Shown here piece after piece: positions 1 through 9,124 of a stretch of DNA of 64,000 nt. Each line of letters opens with the position of its first letter. The first letter of the stretch is position 1. A program made the position numbers and the translations under genes. This stretch comes from Microbulbifer variabilis (GTDB lineage Bacteria > Pseudomonadota > Gammaproteobacteria > Pseudomonadales > Cellvibrionaceae), in assembly GCF_023716485.1 (NCBI RefSeq), contig NZ_CP092418.1, forward strand, positions 2,897,001 through 2,961,000, read 5' to 3'. The notes under the pieces were generated by a model. That model ran no database searches, was not told the DNA's origin, and saw only the letters and a program-made list of their open reading frames with translations.

Positions 1-328
1 CTACATCCTTAACTCTGAAAAAGCGGCGGGCCACCTGTAGGTGAACCGGGTCCAGGTCCACCCCAACAATACGTTTCGCCGAGGTGTAAGCCTGTAACAA
101 GCGGATCAAGGCACCGCCCCCAACACCTAATAACAATACAGAGTTCAGACGCTTCTCTGGCAGAAAGAAGGCCGGCAGCAGAAGCAGCTCCCACAGGGAG
201 CCCTTAAGGGGATCGCGGGGATTCCACTGGGAATGGAAAACCCCATTGCTGTACAAACGTACGCTGGCGCCGTGGTTGCGCACCTCATAACAGGTGTCTC
301 CCACCTGCTTCTGCCACAGTAGTGCCAT
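1..328 (-). CDS. Spermidine synthase-like SAM-dependent methyltransferase (partial, 3' end outside window)
   Basis: The first ~109 codons of a minus-strand gene are visible; the rest lies beyond position 1. The translation has a short beta-rich N-terminal part, then a Rossmann segment with the glycine-rich SAM loop GVGGGA and the acidic motif VDLDP, the pattern of spermidine-synthase-type enzymes. The ATG at 326-328 overlaps the stop of msrC in a TAATG junction, so the two genes are probably translationally coupled. In this family the fold either transfers aminopropyl groups or is a methyltransferase of unknown substrate; the catalytic part is not visible, so the substrate cannot be assigned. 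Confidence 0.7.
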   Translation of the reverse strand, partial: MALLWQKQVGDTCYEVRNHGASVRLYSNGVFHSQWNPRDPLKGSLWELLLLPAFFLPEKRLNSVLLLGVGGGALIRLLQAYTSAKRIVGVDLDPVHLQVARRFFRVKDV

Positions 329-801
329 TAGCTTTGTGGCAGGTCTGAAGATTTCAGCAGTACTTGGGCAAAGCCCTGTAAGCCAGCCAGGTCTTCTGCG
401 GTGAAACGGGCAACGGTCGGGCTATCGATATCGAGCACCCCAAGGCAGTGGCCGTTATTATCGTAAAGTGGAACGACCACTTCAGAAGCAGAAACTGCAT
501 CGCAGGCGATATGGCCTGGAAACTGGTGCACATCCTCTACCAGTTGAGACTCTCCGCTGGATACCGCCGTACCGCAAACTCCGGCACCTACGGGAATACG
601 AGTACAGGCGGGCTTGCCCTGAAAGGGTCCCAGACGCAGTTCATCACCATGCAAAAAGTAGAAGCCCGCCCAATTGATATCCTCCAACTCCATAAACAAC
701 AGAGCGCTGGCATTGGCAGTATTGGCCAGCCAATCCCTCTCGGCGGATAGCAGACCTTCGAGTTGACTATTGAGCGATGAGTAGAATTTATTTAACGACA
801 T
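328..801 (-). CDS. msrC: Free methionine-(R)-sulfoxide reductase (GAF-domain)
   Basis: A 157-residue single GAF-domain protein. Family knowledge: fRMsr reduces free methionine-(R)-sulfoxide in the cytosol using thioredoxin. Three cysteines lie at 66, 76 and 100. Their spacing (10 and 24) equals that of C84, C94 and C118 in E. coli fRMsr, and they sit in the same contexts (GKPACTRIP, GAGVCG, HIACDA). Length matches the family. The gene starts at an ATG and ends in a TAATG overlap with the spermidine-synthase-like gene. A stem-loop at 860-909 separates it from the gene upstream, so it probably has its own promoter. Confidence 0.92.
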   Translation of the reverse strand: MSLNKFYSSLNSQLEGLLSAERDWLANTANASALLFMELEDINWAGFYFLHGDELRLGPFQGKPACTRIPVGAGVCGTAVSSGESQLVEDVHQFPGHIACDAVSASEVVVPLYDNNGHCLGVLDIDSPTVARFTAEDLAGLQGFAQVLLKSSDLPQS

Positions 802-859
802 GGCCGGATCGCCCCCTCACAATCAGTGGCTATAAAACGCGTTTGCCAGACACAGCAAA

Positions 860-909
860 CCCGCGAAATACCTGGCGCATTGTGTGCCAAGAGGCAGGTA
901 TTTTGCGGG
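860..909 (-). terminator. Stem-loop, possible terminator after the 151-residue membrane protein
   Basis: Arms 860-873 and 896-909 are inverted repeats matching at 13 of 14 positions, with a 22-nt loop. The structure lies between the stop of the 942-1397 gene and the start of msrC. The T-tract on the minus strand is weak, so it may be a terminator or an mRNA-end stabiliser. Confidence 0.45.
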
Positions 910-941
910 CTTTACAGCAGGAATCAACCGGTGATTGAAAA

Positions 942-1397
942 TTACTGGTAGGGGTCCAGCACCTCCTCTTTTGAGGACTCCCGTTGATATTGGTCTGCAT
1001 CCATCGTGGGACGTGACCACTCATCACTCTCGCGGCCACCCTGCTCCTCCCCCGATTGGATAGCAGGGGGTGCCTTGGTGACATCGGAGGCAATTAAAGC
1101 GGAGCGTTTTTGCTCGAATCGCTTTTCCACGACGGGCTTGGGCGGCATGGAGGTGCTGGACTCCCGGCGGATACGGCTGGCCATAGTGCTTAGCGTTGGT
1201 CGTCGGCGCTCGGCCAGCTTAACCGCTTCCAACTCGCTGTTGAGCCGATTGACCTCTGCCTGCAAATCTCCCATCTGCGCCTGCAGTTCGGTAATCTGAG
1301 TCAGTACGCCTTTAACTTTACGGCTTTCCTTCTCATATAAAACAGCGGCGCCGCCGAAGGCCAAAGCAAAAATGACCAAAATGGAAAACTGACGCAT
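942..1397 (-). CDS. Membrane-anchored coiled-coil protein, unknown function
   Basis: 151 residues. An N-terminal hydrophobic segment (about residues 3-20) is followed by a heptad-rich stretch (about 24-66) with regularly spaced leucines and charged residues, then a low-complexity, charged and proline-rich tail ending DPYQ. This suggests a single-pass inner-membrane protein with a periplasmic coiled coil. The ATG has a good GGAGAT ribosome site. It lies 178 bp downstream of jetD on the same strand, so it could be read through from the Wadjet operon, but nothing in the protein links it to that system. I do not recognise a family. Confidence 0.7.
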   Translation of the reverse strand: MRQFSILVIFALAFGGAAVLYEKESRKVKGVLTQITELQAQMGDLQAEVNRLNSELEAVKLAERRRPTLSTMASRIRRESSTSMPPKPVVEKRFEQKRSALIASDVTKAPPAIQSGEEQGGRESDEWSRPTMDADQYQRESSKEEVLDPYQ

Positions 1398-1575
1398 AGA
1401 GATCTCCAGAAACTTCCCTTGTTATTTTTAAAGGGCATTTTTACCGTATATTTTCTGTATCTTCCGAGATCTCGCGCATAAAAAACAAGCTTTAAGGCTG
1501 ACTGAAACGACTGCAACAGCCAGCACAGAGTTAAGAGGAAGAAAAATTTATCCGATAGCGACAAAAAGCCCAGCG

Positions 1576-2778
1576 TTAAGGGAGAGTCTCCAGCAAAGCC
1601 TCTGTTTTGACGGCCTCCTGATCCACAAAACAATTATTAGCCGAGATAGCTGGGATCAAATAATCATCCGCATATTGGCAGCCGATCATTTCGATGGGTT
1701 TTTGCCCGAACTTTTCCGCCAAGTCGGGAGAATGGGCTTTGCCGGCGTGCAGAGAGTTGAGTAACAAATCATAGCCGGGCCGCCAACACTGCAACTCAGG
1801 AAAACTTTTCTTCAGCGCGGCGGCTATACGCAGCCCTTCATAATCCAGATCCCCCCAAAAAAAAACGGGAAGTGAACCCAAATTATCGCCATACCACCAC
1901 TGTGAAAATTGCTGCCGAGAAACTGTAGTGGCCGAATTAATCGTGCTAAAGCGAGTAATGCCACAATTGCGAATCCGCTCCGCACCACCCTGATAGCCCT
2001 CGCTGTACACCAGCGCCGTGGAGCTGGGCTGCAATTCCGCCAAGCTGATAAAAGTATCCTGGTTCTCTATAAAAATCACCTGCGCAAACTGTTCCGGCAG
2101 GTAGGCGTGAAGTAATAACTGGCGCTCGCGAATCTTTCGGCTCAGCTCCGGAAACAGGTTACGCACCAGGGACTGGCGACTAGGTAAATCAAGATATTTG
2201 GAATCCCCTTTAAAGCAGCGCGCGGCCAATTGCCGCCAGGTGATTTGCTCGGCAAAAATCAATTCCCGACTTATCGCGGCCCAGCAGGAGACCACCTCCT
2301 CGGCAGAGTCGAAGCCCGCTTGAAGCTCCAAACCCTCTACGGGAAAAGCCGCGGGATTCTCAAAGCGATCGACATAGGGCTCCAGCAGACTGATCCAGGC
2401 AGACTTGCGCAAGTTGGGGGATGGACGATTGAGCCACAGGCGCAGCTGCTCTTCACTGGCGTCCCGAAAGATCAGCTGAGCGCCCTGCCACTCTGCGACA
2501 CCCGGTCGCCGTTTAGGGTTCGGTTTTACTGCAAAACATTGATACTCACTGGCAAAGTGCTGCAATTCATTCCACAGCTCTTGCTCGTCTTGGTCGGGGT
2601 CTCTGAGGGGCTCCAACACTTCCAACCAGCGCTTACTGCCAGCGCGCAAATCCAGCCTGAAACTAATGCGGGCTTCCTTGCCCCGTTCCAGCTGGCTGTC
2701 CCGCCGATCCAGAATAAAATTCAGGATGCCGATTAACAGCGGGTTTTCCTCTACCCAATAGGGCAATGTCTTTTCCAT
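1576..2778 (-). CDS. jetD: Wadjet nuclease subunit JetD (TOPRIM, topoisomerase VI A-like)
   Basis: About 400 residues; last gene of the jetABCD operon. In characterised Wadjet/Mks systems JetD is the nuclease that cuts circular plasmid DNA after the SMC motor has extruded it. The C-terminal half has the TOPRIM pattern: the glutamate in IFIENQD (E244, numbered from an upstream TTG), then the acidic pair in WGDLDYEG (D316, D318) and a late DQE. The N-terminal ~230 residues match the winged-helix/arm region in position. I place the start at the ATG 2776-2778 because AGGGAGG lies just upstream; the TTG at 2796 would add six residues. It starts 42 bp after the jetC stop. Confidence 0.88.
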   Translation of the reverse strand: MEKTLPYWVEENPLLIGILNFILDRRDSQLERGKEARISFRLDLRAGSKRWLEVLEPLRDPDQDEQELWNELQHFASEYQCFAVKPNPKRRPGVAEWQGAQLIFRDASEEQLRLWLNRPSPNLRKSAWISLLEPYVDRFENPAAFPVEGLELQAGFDSAEEVVSCWAAISRELIFAEQITWRQLAARCFKGDSKYLDLPSRQSLVRNLFPELSRKIRERQLLLHAYLPEQFAQVIFIENQDTFISLAELQPSSTALVYSEGYQGGAERIRNCGITRFSTINSATTVSRQQFSQWWYGDNLGSLPVFFWGDLDYEGLRIAAALKKSFPELQCWRPGYDLLLNSLHAGKAHSPDLAEKFGQKPIEMIGCQYADDYLIPAISANNCFVDQEAVKTEALLETLP

Positions 2779-2820
2779 CGGTTGCCTCCCTGCCAATGGA
2801 GGGGTTCCCCCCGAAAATAC

Positions 2821-5800
2821 CTATCCCTCTACTTCTACCAGGTCCATAAAATCCAGCGACGCCTGCTGGCGAATCGCGCGGCGGTGATTGGCCCAGAGTT
2901 CGGCGATACGCTCCTGGTTGCAGACCTTGCGATCGACATACACCCGCGTATTCAGCTGGCCGATGGGCTTGGCACTGGGGCACTTACTGAATACAAACTG
3001 ATTCGAGATCAGGTCCATAAAAGGCCCCGATTTACTGCTGGGCATAATGAACAGCAGCTGTAGCCCAAGGGTTTCCGTCAGGTAACGAATCACTTCCTTG
3101 GAGCGGGACTCATCCATTTTGGAGAAGGCCTCATCCACCAGCACCATTTGCAAATGGCTGCCGCTTTCACCAAAGCGGAAGGCCGAAGTGACCGCTGCGG
3201 AGCGGATAATATAAGCCGGCGTTTCCAGCTGGCCGCCGGAACCGGTGCCGTACTGGCTGAGCGCAATCGGCTCCTTGCCTTCCGGTTCCTTATAGATCTC
3301 ATAGCTGCGATAGTTGCGGTAATCGCTGATTCGATCCAGCTCGCGCCGCGCCACCTGCTCATCTTCACTCAGCAGCATACTCAACAGGCGATCCCGCACC
3401 TTGCGGTGCTTGGGCGCCAGGTCCGTGTCGAACAGGCTCTGCTCTTCGCCCAGATTCGGCAGTTCGATTACCGCCTTAAAGAAGCTCCAATATTCCTTGA
3501 ATTCCGCCACCCACTGGTAGTCAAAACGGAAGCGCTCGCGGTCGGCGCCAAAGCGGTGGTGCTCCAGCTCTTTGTTCAGATCATCCAACACGCGCTTACC
3601 ATCGTTAATGGACTGGTAAATAGCGTGGCACAAGTGGGTTACAAAAGTGGTGTTAAAGGATTTTTTCAATCCCAGCAGTTGATCGTGGCGCTCCACCAGC
3701 AGGTTGTTCTTCAGGCGGTTACGCAGGGTCTCTACCTGATCGCCGAGACCACTGATCAACTTGAACAGGCCATCTTTATGGCCGCCACTCAAGTCTGGCT
3801 CAAATACCAGGGTATCGACGCTGGCACAGGTGGCGTTGTACTCCATCACCGCGCGATCCAACTGGCGACTGTATTTCTCCAGCTGTCCCTGCCAACTTTC
3901 GATATCCGCTGAGAAGTCGAAGTTGTCGGCCGCACGTTCTACCTGCTCGTCAGCAGTAACCAGCACTTGCTCGGCATCGAAAGTGGGGTCGATGGCGGTA
4001 ATGCGCCTTACCATTTCCTCGCTGTCACTGGCAGCATCGTCCAGGGATTCCAGCTCGCCAGACAGCGCGTATAAGAGTTTTTCGTTGCTTCTCAGCTTGG
4101 TCTCCAGAGAGCCATGCTTGCGCTGGAGGTCCGACAGCTGCTTCTGCTGATCTTTAAGCTGGGCCTTGAGTTCATCGACCTGCTGCTCGAACTGCTCGAA
4201 GTCCTTCAGGTCCAGGTTTTCCAGAGCCCGCTCGGCGCTACGCCATTCCCGCTGGGCCGCCAGGGCGGAATCCACAATGGACAACAGCTTGATATTCGCC
4301 AACCCTCGCACCGCATTGGTGACCCGGCGGTAGAGCTGGTGGCGCTCGTTGACGTGGGCGGCCTCTTCCAGCAACTGCTCCATAGCGCGCTGCTGCGCCG
4401 CCAGTGCGCGGGCGCGGGCGCCCTGGCCGAAGACCAGCTCGGCATCGTCCATATCGCAGCGCCACATGCTGTAGTTGCCACTGGCCATACCGTCGGCGGT
4501 CAGGCCCCGGCGGGTGCCGCGCAGCTCGTGTTCATCCTCCACCTGAACCACGGCACCGTAGGAGGCGCGCAAATAGTGCTCGGCAGTTTTATGGGTGAAC
4601 TCCATCAGTTCGATAATGGAGCCCGACGGCGTATCCAGACGCTCCGCATCGCGGCGGGCTTTATCCCCCTGGATCACCCGGGCGCGGTTGTTGCGCCCAG
4701 GCAGGCTGCGCACGATACGAATCGCGCGGGCCTCGTGTTCCGGCTCCACAATAATCGAGAAGCGCGCACCGCCCAGATAGCCTTCAATCGCCATCTGCCA
4801 GCGCTCATCCAGCACTTCCACATAATCACACAGGACACGGGGCTCCGCCTCCGGGCACTGCTCGCGAATTGCGGCCAGGGCCGCTTCCACCGATTGGGGG
4901 TAGCGCACGCGGTTGGCCTGGAGATGCTGAATGCGGCTTTCCTGGGTGCGCAGCTGCTTTTGCAATTGCTGTACTTTTTGCTCCCAGCGGGAAGCCTGCT
5001 GGGCAATCTGCTCTTTGGGAGAAACCTCATCACTGGCGCCGGCTTTACCACTGCTATCCAGCAGGTCGAAGAGGCGGTTCTGTAGGGCCTCACTGCTGGC
5101 AGCGCGCTCGCGCAGTGGCTCCAGTGCGGCATGGTCAATCCAGTCCTTGCCCAACAGCTTGTGCAGATCCGGCAGGTCTTCCTCGCGGGCTACCTGCTTG
5201 ATCGCCTGCACCAGTGCTTTATCGGAGAAGGCGGGAATTTCCAGCTCGGCGGAGGTGGAGTTAAGCAGGTTTAATAATTCTTCGGCGGCCTCGCGGTTCT
5301 CGCGCCAGCGGGCCTCTTCGGCAGACATGGGGGTATGCTGCTGGGACAGAAGGCTCAGGGCATTGTTAATACGCTGTTCCAGTTCGTCCTTATTGCGCAG
5401 CGCATCAATACCCAGGCGCTGGGCTTGAAGCTCTACCAGCTGACCATTGAGCTGCTCGACGCGTTCGGAGGCGACGCGCACCTCCCTTTCATTGTTGTCC
5501 AGATCGTTGCGCAGTTTTTTCTGGTCGTTCTTGCCGCTCAGATAACTCTTTTGTACCCGCTGGTGGCGGTGGCGTGCGCACAAATATTCCTGCACCCGCA
5601 ACTGCAACCACTGCTCCCGGTAGAGCTCTACCGACTGAGCGATGGCCTCCAGGGAACTGACCCGCTCCACAATCTGGCGGGCTTCCTGCTCCATGCTGTG
5701 GATGGTTTTCATCAGCTCGGAAACGGAGCGGATGGCATCACCCAGATCGCGTTTTTCCAACACTTCTTGGGCGACAAAATCGTTGATGCTTTTTACCGGC

Positions 5801-6468
5801 TTGTAGGCCATAAAATTGGCAAAAGTGCGCGCGGCGTGCATGGCCTCACGATCGGAGACCGCATCGCGGCGTCCGCGCAGAGCGCCGTAAAGGCGGCGCA
5901 GGTAGGCCTTTTTCTTGTCGTACTGCTCTACTTTTTCGAACTGCTTGCTTAGGACCTGGTTAAATTTATCCAGCGGCAGCAGGTGTTTGCCGTCGGTGTA
6001 ATCCCGGACAAAATCCCCCATCACCAACTGTTCGCCGGGGAATACGAAAAAGCGCAAATCACTCTGGCGGGCCTGGGCGGGTTTACTGCTGCTATCCAGG
6101 TGCGCGCGAATACCCATCACCGCGGTAAAGGGCTCAGCATCGTCTTCACCGCTGGTGGGATGGAAAATACCGGCGATGTAACAGTCGGTAGGCTCGACAC
6201 GGGCATAACTGCCGTCGTCACAACCCAGTACATAGGAAGCTAGCGTCCGCACCTGCTTGCCACCGCGCCCGCGCTGGGTGGTTTCATCCTGCCCCGGGTT
6301 AAAAGTAAACAGGGTGTCGTGGGCGGCGGTCATCAATGTCTGGATAGCATCGGCCGCCGTGGTTTTACCGGAACCGTTGCCACCGGAAAACAAGTTGATC
6401 GGGCCGAAATCATATTCCAACTGCGGGATATTGCCCCAGTTAATCAGAATCAGTTTTTTTAGGAACAT
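2821..6468 (-). CDS. jetC: Wadjet SMC-like ATPase JetC (MukB/MksB type)
   Basis: 1215-residue SMC-family ATPase, the DNA-loop-extruding motor of the Wadjet defence complex. The N-terminal Walker A is GGNGSGKT (residues 29-36). Long heptad-rich arms with many Q, E, R and L flank a hinge-like globular region near residue 560. The C-terminal ATPase half has the signature GTGSGGQ starting at 1074 and Walker B VLVDEAFSKMDE with D1112 and E1113. Both halves of the composite ATPase are intact. The gene lies between jetB (155 bp upstream) and jetD. A 17-bp tandem repeat sits directly before its ATG. GC-rich and codon-typical for the neighbourhood. Confidence 0.93.
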   Translation of the reverse strand: MFLKKLILINWGNIPQLEYDFGPINLFSGGNGSGKTTAADAIQTLMTAAHDTLFTFNPGQDETTQRGRGGKQVRTLASYVLGCDDGSYARVEPTDCYIAGIFHPTSGEDDAEPFTAVMGIRAHLDSSSKPAQARQSDLRFFVFPGEQLVMGDFVRDYTDGKHLLPLDKFNQVLSKQFEKVEQYDKKKAYLRRLYGALRGRRDAVSDREAMHAARTFANFMAYKPVKSINDFVAQEVLEKRDLGDAIRSVSELMKTIHSMEQEARQIVERVSSLEAIAQSVELYREQWLQLRVQEYLCARHRHQRVQKSYLSGKNDQKKLRNDLDNNEREVRVASERVEQLNGQLVELQAQRLGIDALRNKDELEQRINNALSLLSQQHTPMSAEEARWRENREAAEELLNLLNSTSAELEIPAFSDKALVQAIKQVAREEDLPDLHKLLGKDWIDHAALEPLRERAASSEALQNRLFDLLDSSGKAGASDEVSPKEQIAQQASRWEQKVQQLQKQLRTQESRIQHLQANRVRYPQSVEAALAAIREQCPEAEPRVLCDYVEVLDERWQMAIEGYLGGARFSIIVEPEHEARAIRIVRSLPGRNNRARVIQGDKARRDAERLDTPSGSIIELMEFTHKTAEHYLRASYGAVVQVEDEHELRGTRRGLTADGMASGNYSMWRCDMDDAELVFGQGARARALAAQQRAMEQLLEEAAHVNERHQLYRRVTNAVRGLANIKLLSIVDSALAAQREWRSAERALENLDLKDFEQFEQQVDELKAQLKDQQKQLSDLQRKHGSLETKLRSNEKLLYALSGELESLDDAASDSEEMVRRITAIDPTFDAEQVLVTADEQVERAADNFDFSADIESWQGQLEKYSRQLDRAVMEYNATCASVDTLVFEPDLSGGHKDGLFKLISGLGDQVETLRNRLKNNLLVERHDQLLGLKKSFNTTFVTHLCHAIYQSINDGKRVLDDLNKELEHHRFGADRERFRFDYQWVAEFKEYWSFFKAVIELPNLGEEQSLFDTDLAPKHRKVRDRLLSMLLSEDEQVARRELDRISDYRNYRSYEIYKEPEGKEPIALSQYGTGSGGQLETPAYIIRSAAVTSAFRFGESGSHLQMVLVDEAFSKMDESRSKEVIRYLTETLGLQLLFIMPSSKSGPFMDLISNQFVFSKCPSAKPIGQLNTRVYVDRKVCNQERIAELWANHRRAIRQQASLDFMDLVEVEG

Positions 6469-6469
6469 A

Positions 6470-6510
6470 GTCTTTTCAAAAAAACGGTCTTTTCAAAAGT
6501 AGGGTCTTTT
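6470..6510. repeat. 17-bp tandem repeat, 2.4 copies, immediately upstream of jetC
   Basis: GTCTTTTCAAAA begins at 6470 and again at 6487, and GTCTTTT begins at 6504, so the period is exactly 17 bp. The array lies in the jetB-jetC spacer and starts 2 bp from the jetC start codon, covering the place where its ribosome site should be. Confidence 0.8.
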
Positions 6511-6623
6511 GCAGGCGGGAAGCCGACACCCTTCTCCGAGGCTCCCGAGCGCAATTTACGCAAACCCGGGCGGTCGAATGTTTCTCGATTTTTTATAGCC
6601 GCTACTGCGGCCTCTATTTTCAA

Positions 6624-7388
6624 CTAGGAAGCGGCTTCACTCTCAAACAGGCTGTTATCTTCGACTTCTGGAGTGATGCGTTCGAGCGCTTGCTCTTGTT
6701 CCGCCTCTTCAGCCTTATCAATTTCATCAGCTTGAGTGACCCCGCTCTCTACTGCGGGCGGGACTTCGCTGTCGATCAGCTGGTGCAATACCGACTCGCT
6801 GACAAAGTGAGCGATGGTCGGGCGCACGCGCAACCAAACTTCCGCACTGGTCTCCACTTCTTCACTGCTGAACTGCACCAGACGCAGCTGGCGCAATTTC
6901 TTCAGCAGGTTTTTACGCTCGGCGTGCTTATCCGGCAGGGACATTTTCAGCAGGTTGCGCATGCCCAGTTCCAGGGCTTCCATCGATAGCGCGGCGTAAC
7001 CACTCTCATCCACCTGCCCTTCCCGCAGCGCTTTATCGTATTCCACGCGCAGGGCGAGAATCGCGGCCACTTCCTGCTGACTGAGGCGGGCGCGGAAGCC
7101 GCCGTGGTGCGGCTCTTCCTGATCCGGCAAACCCGGCACTTCGGCGCCGGGCGGATACACGCGGATAAACTGGAAACGACTGTCGTGTTGCAAACGCAAT
7201 CCCAATGGGGCCAACCACTCGCGCACCAGCTGCTCGCAGCGCTGGAAGCGATCGTAAAGGGTGGTTTCGATAACGCTTTCATCCCGGCAGATAACGCCGT
7301 AATCCAACAGGCGCACCAACAGCTCGGAAAATTCGCTGCGGTTCAGGCGACACTGCGCCAGGGCCTCTTCCAAAGCCTGTTCAATCAC
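6624..7388 (-). CDS. jetB: Wadjet subunit JetB (MukE/MksE-like)
   Basis: 254 residues. By operon position and size this is the MukE-like accessory subunit that binds the kleisin JetA and modulates the SMC motor. The N-terminal two thirds look like tandem winged helices; the last ~40 residues are an acidic E-rich tail probably disordered. It starts at GTG 7386-7388 and overlaps the end of jetA by 8 bp, showing tight translational coupling. No catalytic motif is expected. The assignment rests mainly on the operon context with JetA, JetC and JetD. Confidence 0.85.
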   Translation of the reverse strand: MIEQALEEALAQCRLNRSEFSELLVRLLDYGVICRDESVIETTLYDRFQRCEQLVREWLAPLGLRLQHDSRFQFIRVYPPGAEVPGLPDQEEPHHGGFRARLSQQEVAAILALRVEYDKALREGQVDESGYAALSMEALELGMRNLLKMSLPDKHAERKNLLKKLRQLRLVQFSSEEVETSAEVWLRVRPTIAHFVSESVLHQLIDSEVPPAVESGVTQADEIDKAEEAEQEQALERITPEVEDNSLFESEAAS

Positions 7389-8808
7389 TGTTTTTCAGCT
7401 CCAGGATATATTCGTCAAATTCGGTGAAATAGTCATTGCTAACGATTTCACCGGTAAATTTCACCTGCAAGTCGGCGGCGTCGCTCTGGTTCACCGCCGC
7501 CGCTTCGATCACATGGCTCATAGCGAGCAGATCACGCGCATCGCGCAATGGCAGGTTGCGGCTGTTGATCTGGCGGCCGGTGCCGAGGGCATCGCTCAGA
7601 TAATCCCGCAGGTTACTGTTGTTGAAATTAAACGCCTGGTCGAGCAATTGTTGCAGCTCGATCTCGCGGCGGTTCTCCTCACCGATGGGGGTTTCATCTT
7701 CAACCCGGGTATTCACCGGCTGGCGGCGGTTGCGCTGCCACAGCTGGGTTTGTTTGGGGTCAAACAGGCGCAGCTGGAAGCCACCTAACTGTTCACCCAG
7801 CTGCTCGAGAATTTGTGTTTTTTGCTGGCTCTCACCGAGACGCTGGCACAGGTCGGCAAATTCACCTTCAGCCTGGCTGTGCAGGTAGCTGAGCTGGCGG
7901 ATAATAATATCCGCACGCTTGGTAAAGCCCTGTAGTGCGCGGCGCAAAGCGGGCAACTTCACCTCGCAGGCGCGGCGCATGCGGTCTTCGATGGTATCAA
8001 GCATCAGCCACAGCAGGGAGTGGCCCGGTTGCACCAACTCCGGCAGCAGTTGGCGCAGGCGCTTCTCCCACTCCGCTTTCTGCATATCCTCCTTGCGGCG
8101 AATGCAGTCAATCACCCGGTTGATGGAATCGCGGTGCTTCTCCACGCTGTCCGCAGACAGTCGGATAGCCAGGTCCGGTTGGAAGCGGCTCTCCATAAAG
8201 GAGAAAAACTCATCGGTGGCCTGCTGCACCAGCAATTGAGCCTCCACTTCCCTCACCATTTCCCGCTTGCGCTCTTCCAGCTCGGCGATCATATCGGTGA
8301 AATCCGCCACGATACGCTCGGAGTATTCCCAGGCATCGATCAAGTCGTGGATTTCACCTCGGCTGGCAAAGGCTTCCAGGGCATTTAAGGTGTTGCGGGT
8401 ATTGCGGTGGCGAGTGCGCACGCGGGTGCCGTTCACTTCAACCAGCGGCTGAGTGAAAAGGCGGCCCCGGCGGCTAAACGGATAGGTAGCGGTGAGCGTG
8501 GCGCTGTCCACCTGCTTCTCCAGCCAACCGAACTCCACCAGGCTGTTCAGTACCCAGACGGCCTGATCGCGCAGGCTGCGGAAGCGGCCCTCGGGGTCCT
8601 GCACTCCATCTTCACTATCGAGTTGGGGCGCGCGGGTCAGGGCCTCGGCAAAAATTTCCAGGATCTGCTCGCGCAGCAGAGACTCGCCGTAGTCAGCCTT
8701 GGCGGTGTACAGACGCTCATACAAAAGACGCAAGCACTCAACCACCTGCTCGCGGTATTTACCGGTCAGCGGGCGGAAGAAGTGCTGGTAGGAATCGACG
8801 AAGAACAA
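7381..8808 (-). CDS. jetA: Wadjet kleisin subunit JetA (MukF/MksF-like)
   Basis: 475 residues, first SMC-complex gene of the operon. It resembles the JetA (DUF5716-type) kleisins: an N-terminal winged-helix region (about 1-130), a central helical/coiled-coil part with many E, R and Q residues (about 170-330), and a C-terminal part that would contact the JetC ATPase head. The start is a TTG (8806-8808), because an in-frame TAG lies just upstream and no ATG is available near the N-terminus. It begins 15 bp after the stop of the DUF3012 lipoprotein gene and overlaps jetB. I cannot fix the Wadjet subtype without a profile search. Confidence 0.87.
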   Translation of the reverse strand: MFFVDSYQHFFRPLTGKYREQVVECLRLLYERLYTAKADYGESLLREQILEIFAEALTRAPQLDSEDGVQDPEGRFRSLRDQAVWVLNSLVEFGWLEKQVDSATLTATYPFSRRGRLFTQPLVEVNGTRVRTRHRNTRNTLNALEAFASRGEIHDLIDAWEYSERIVADFTDMIAELEERKREMVREVEAQLLVQQATDEFFSFMESRFQPDLAIRLSADSVEKHRDSINRVIDCIRRKEDMQKAEWEKRLRQLLPELVQPGHSLLWLMLDTIEDRMRRACEVKLPALRRALQGFTKRADIIIRQLSYLHSQAEGEFADLCQRLGESQQKTQILEQLGEQLGGFQLRLFDPKQTQLWQRNRRQPVNTRVEDETPIGEENRREIELQQLLDQAFNFNNSNLRDYLSDALGTGRQINSRNLPLRDARDLLAMSHVIEAAAVNQSDAADLQVKFTGEIVSNDYFTEFDEYILELKNSD

Positions 8809-8823
8809 CGACTATAGGCCCGC

Positions 8824-9012
8824 TTATTCCTCTTCCGGCTTTTGGTTGAAGACGCAGTACTTGGTGTAGTCGCGTCCATCATCCAGGGTCCATTGGCCCT
8901 TGGGCACTTTATCCATTTTTTCACACCAGGCATCGGAGCCGCGCTTGGGCTCACAGGCGGTCAGTGCGACAAGGGCAACAGCGGAACAGATCAGAACAAG
9001 TACTTTTTTCAT
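8824..9012 (-). CDS. DUF3012 small lipoprotein
   Basis: 62 residues. The N-terminal signal peptide ends in the lipobox LTAC (C20). The mature part shows the DUF3012 pattern SDAWCEKM, PKGQWT and DYTKYCVF, with two further cysteines (C30, C53) that could form a disulfide. It is probably anchored in the outer membrane, role unknown. It lies only 15 bp upstream of jetA on the same strand, so the defence operon may be transcribed from its promoter. DUF3012 proteins are generally unlinked to Wadjet, so this arrangement may be coincidental. Confidence 0.88.
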   Translation of the reverse strand: MKKVLVLICSAVALVALTACEPKRGSDAWCEKMDKVPKGQWTLDDGRDYTKYCVFNQKPEEE

Positions 9013-9124
9013 GGTTCGCTTCTACAAATGAAATTCGAGTGGCTTTTTCTCCCCAGCTGCGAGCAGCCAGGGAGAAATCCGTGAGCGTAGTTTTTAAGGA
9101 TGTAGTTTAGGGGCTAGAGGCACC

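Noticed and set aside
9048..9081. Imperfect inverted repeat between cysS and the DUF3012 gene
   Set aside because: Two mismatches in the stem and no T-run on either strand; not enough to call a terminator.
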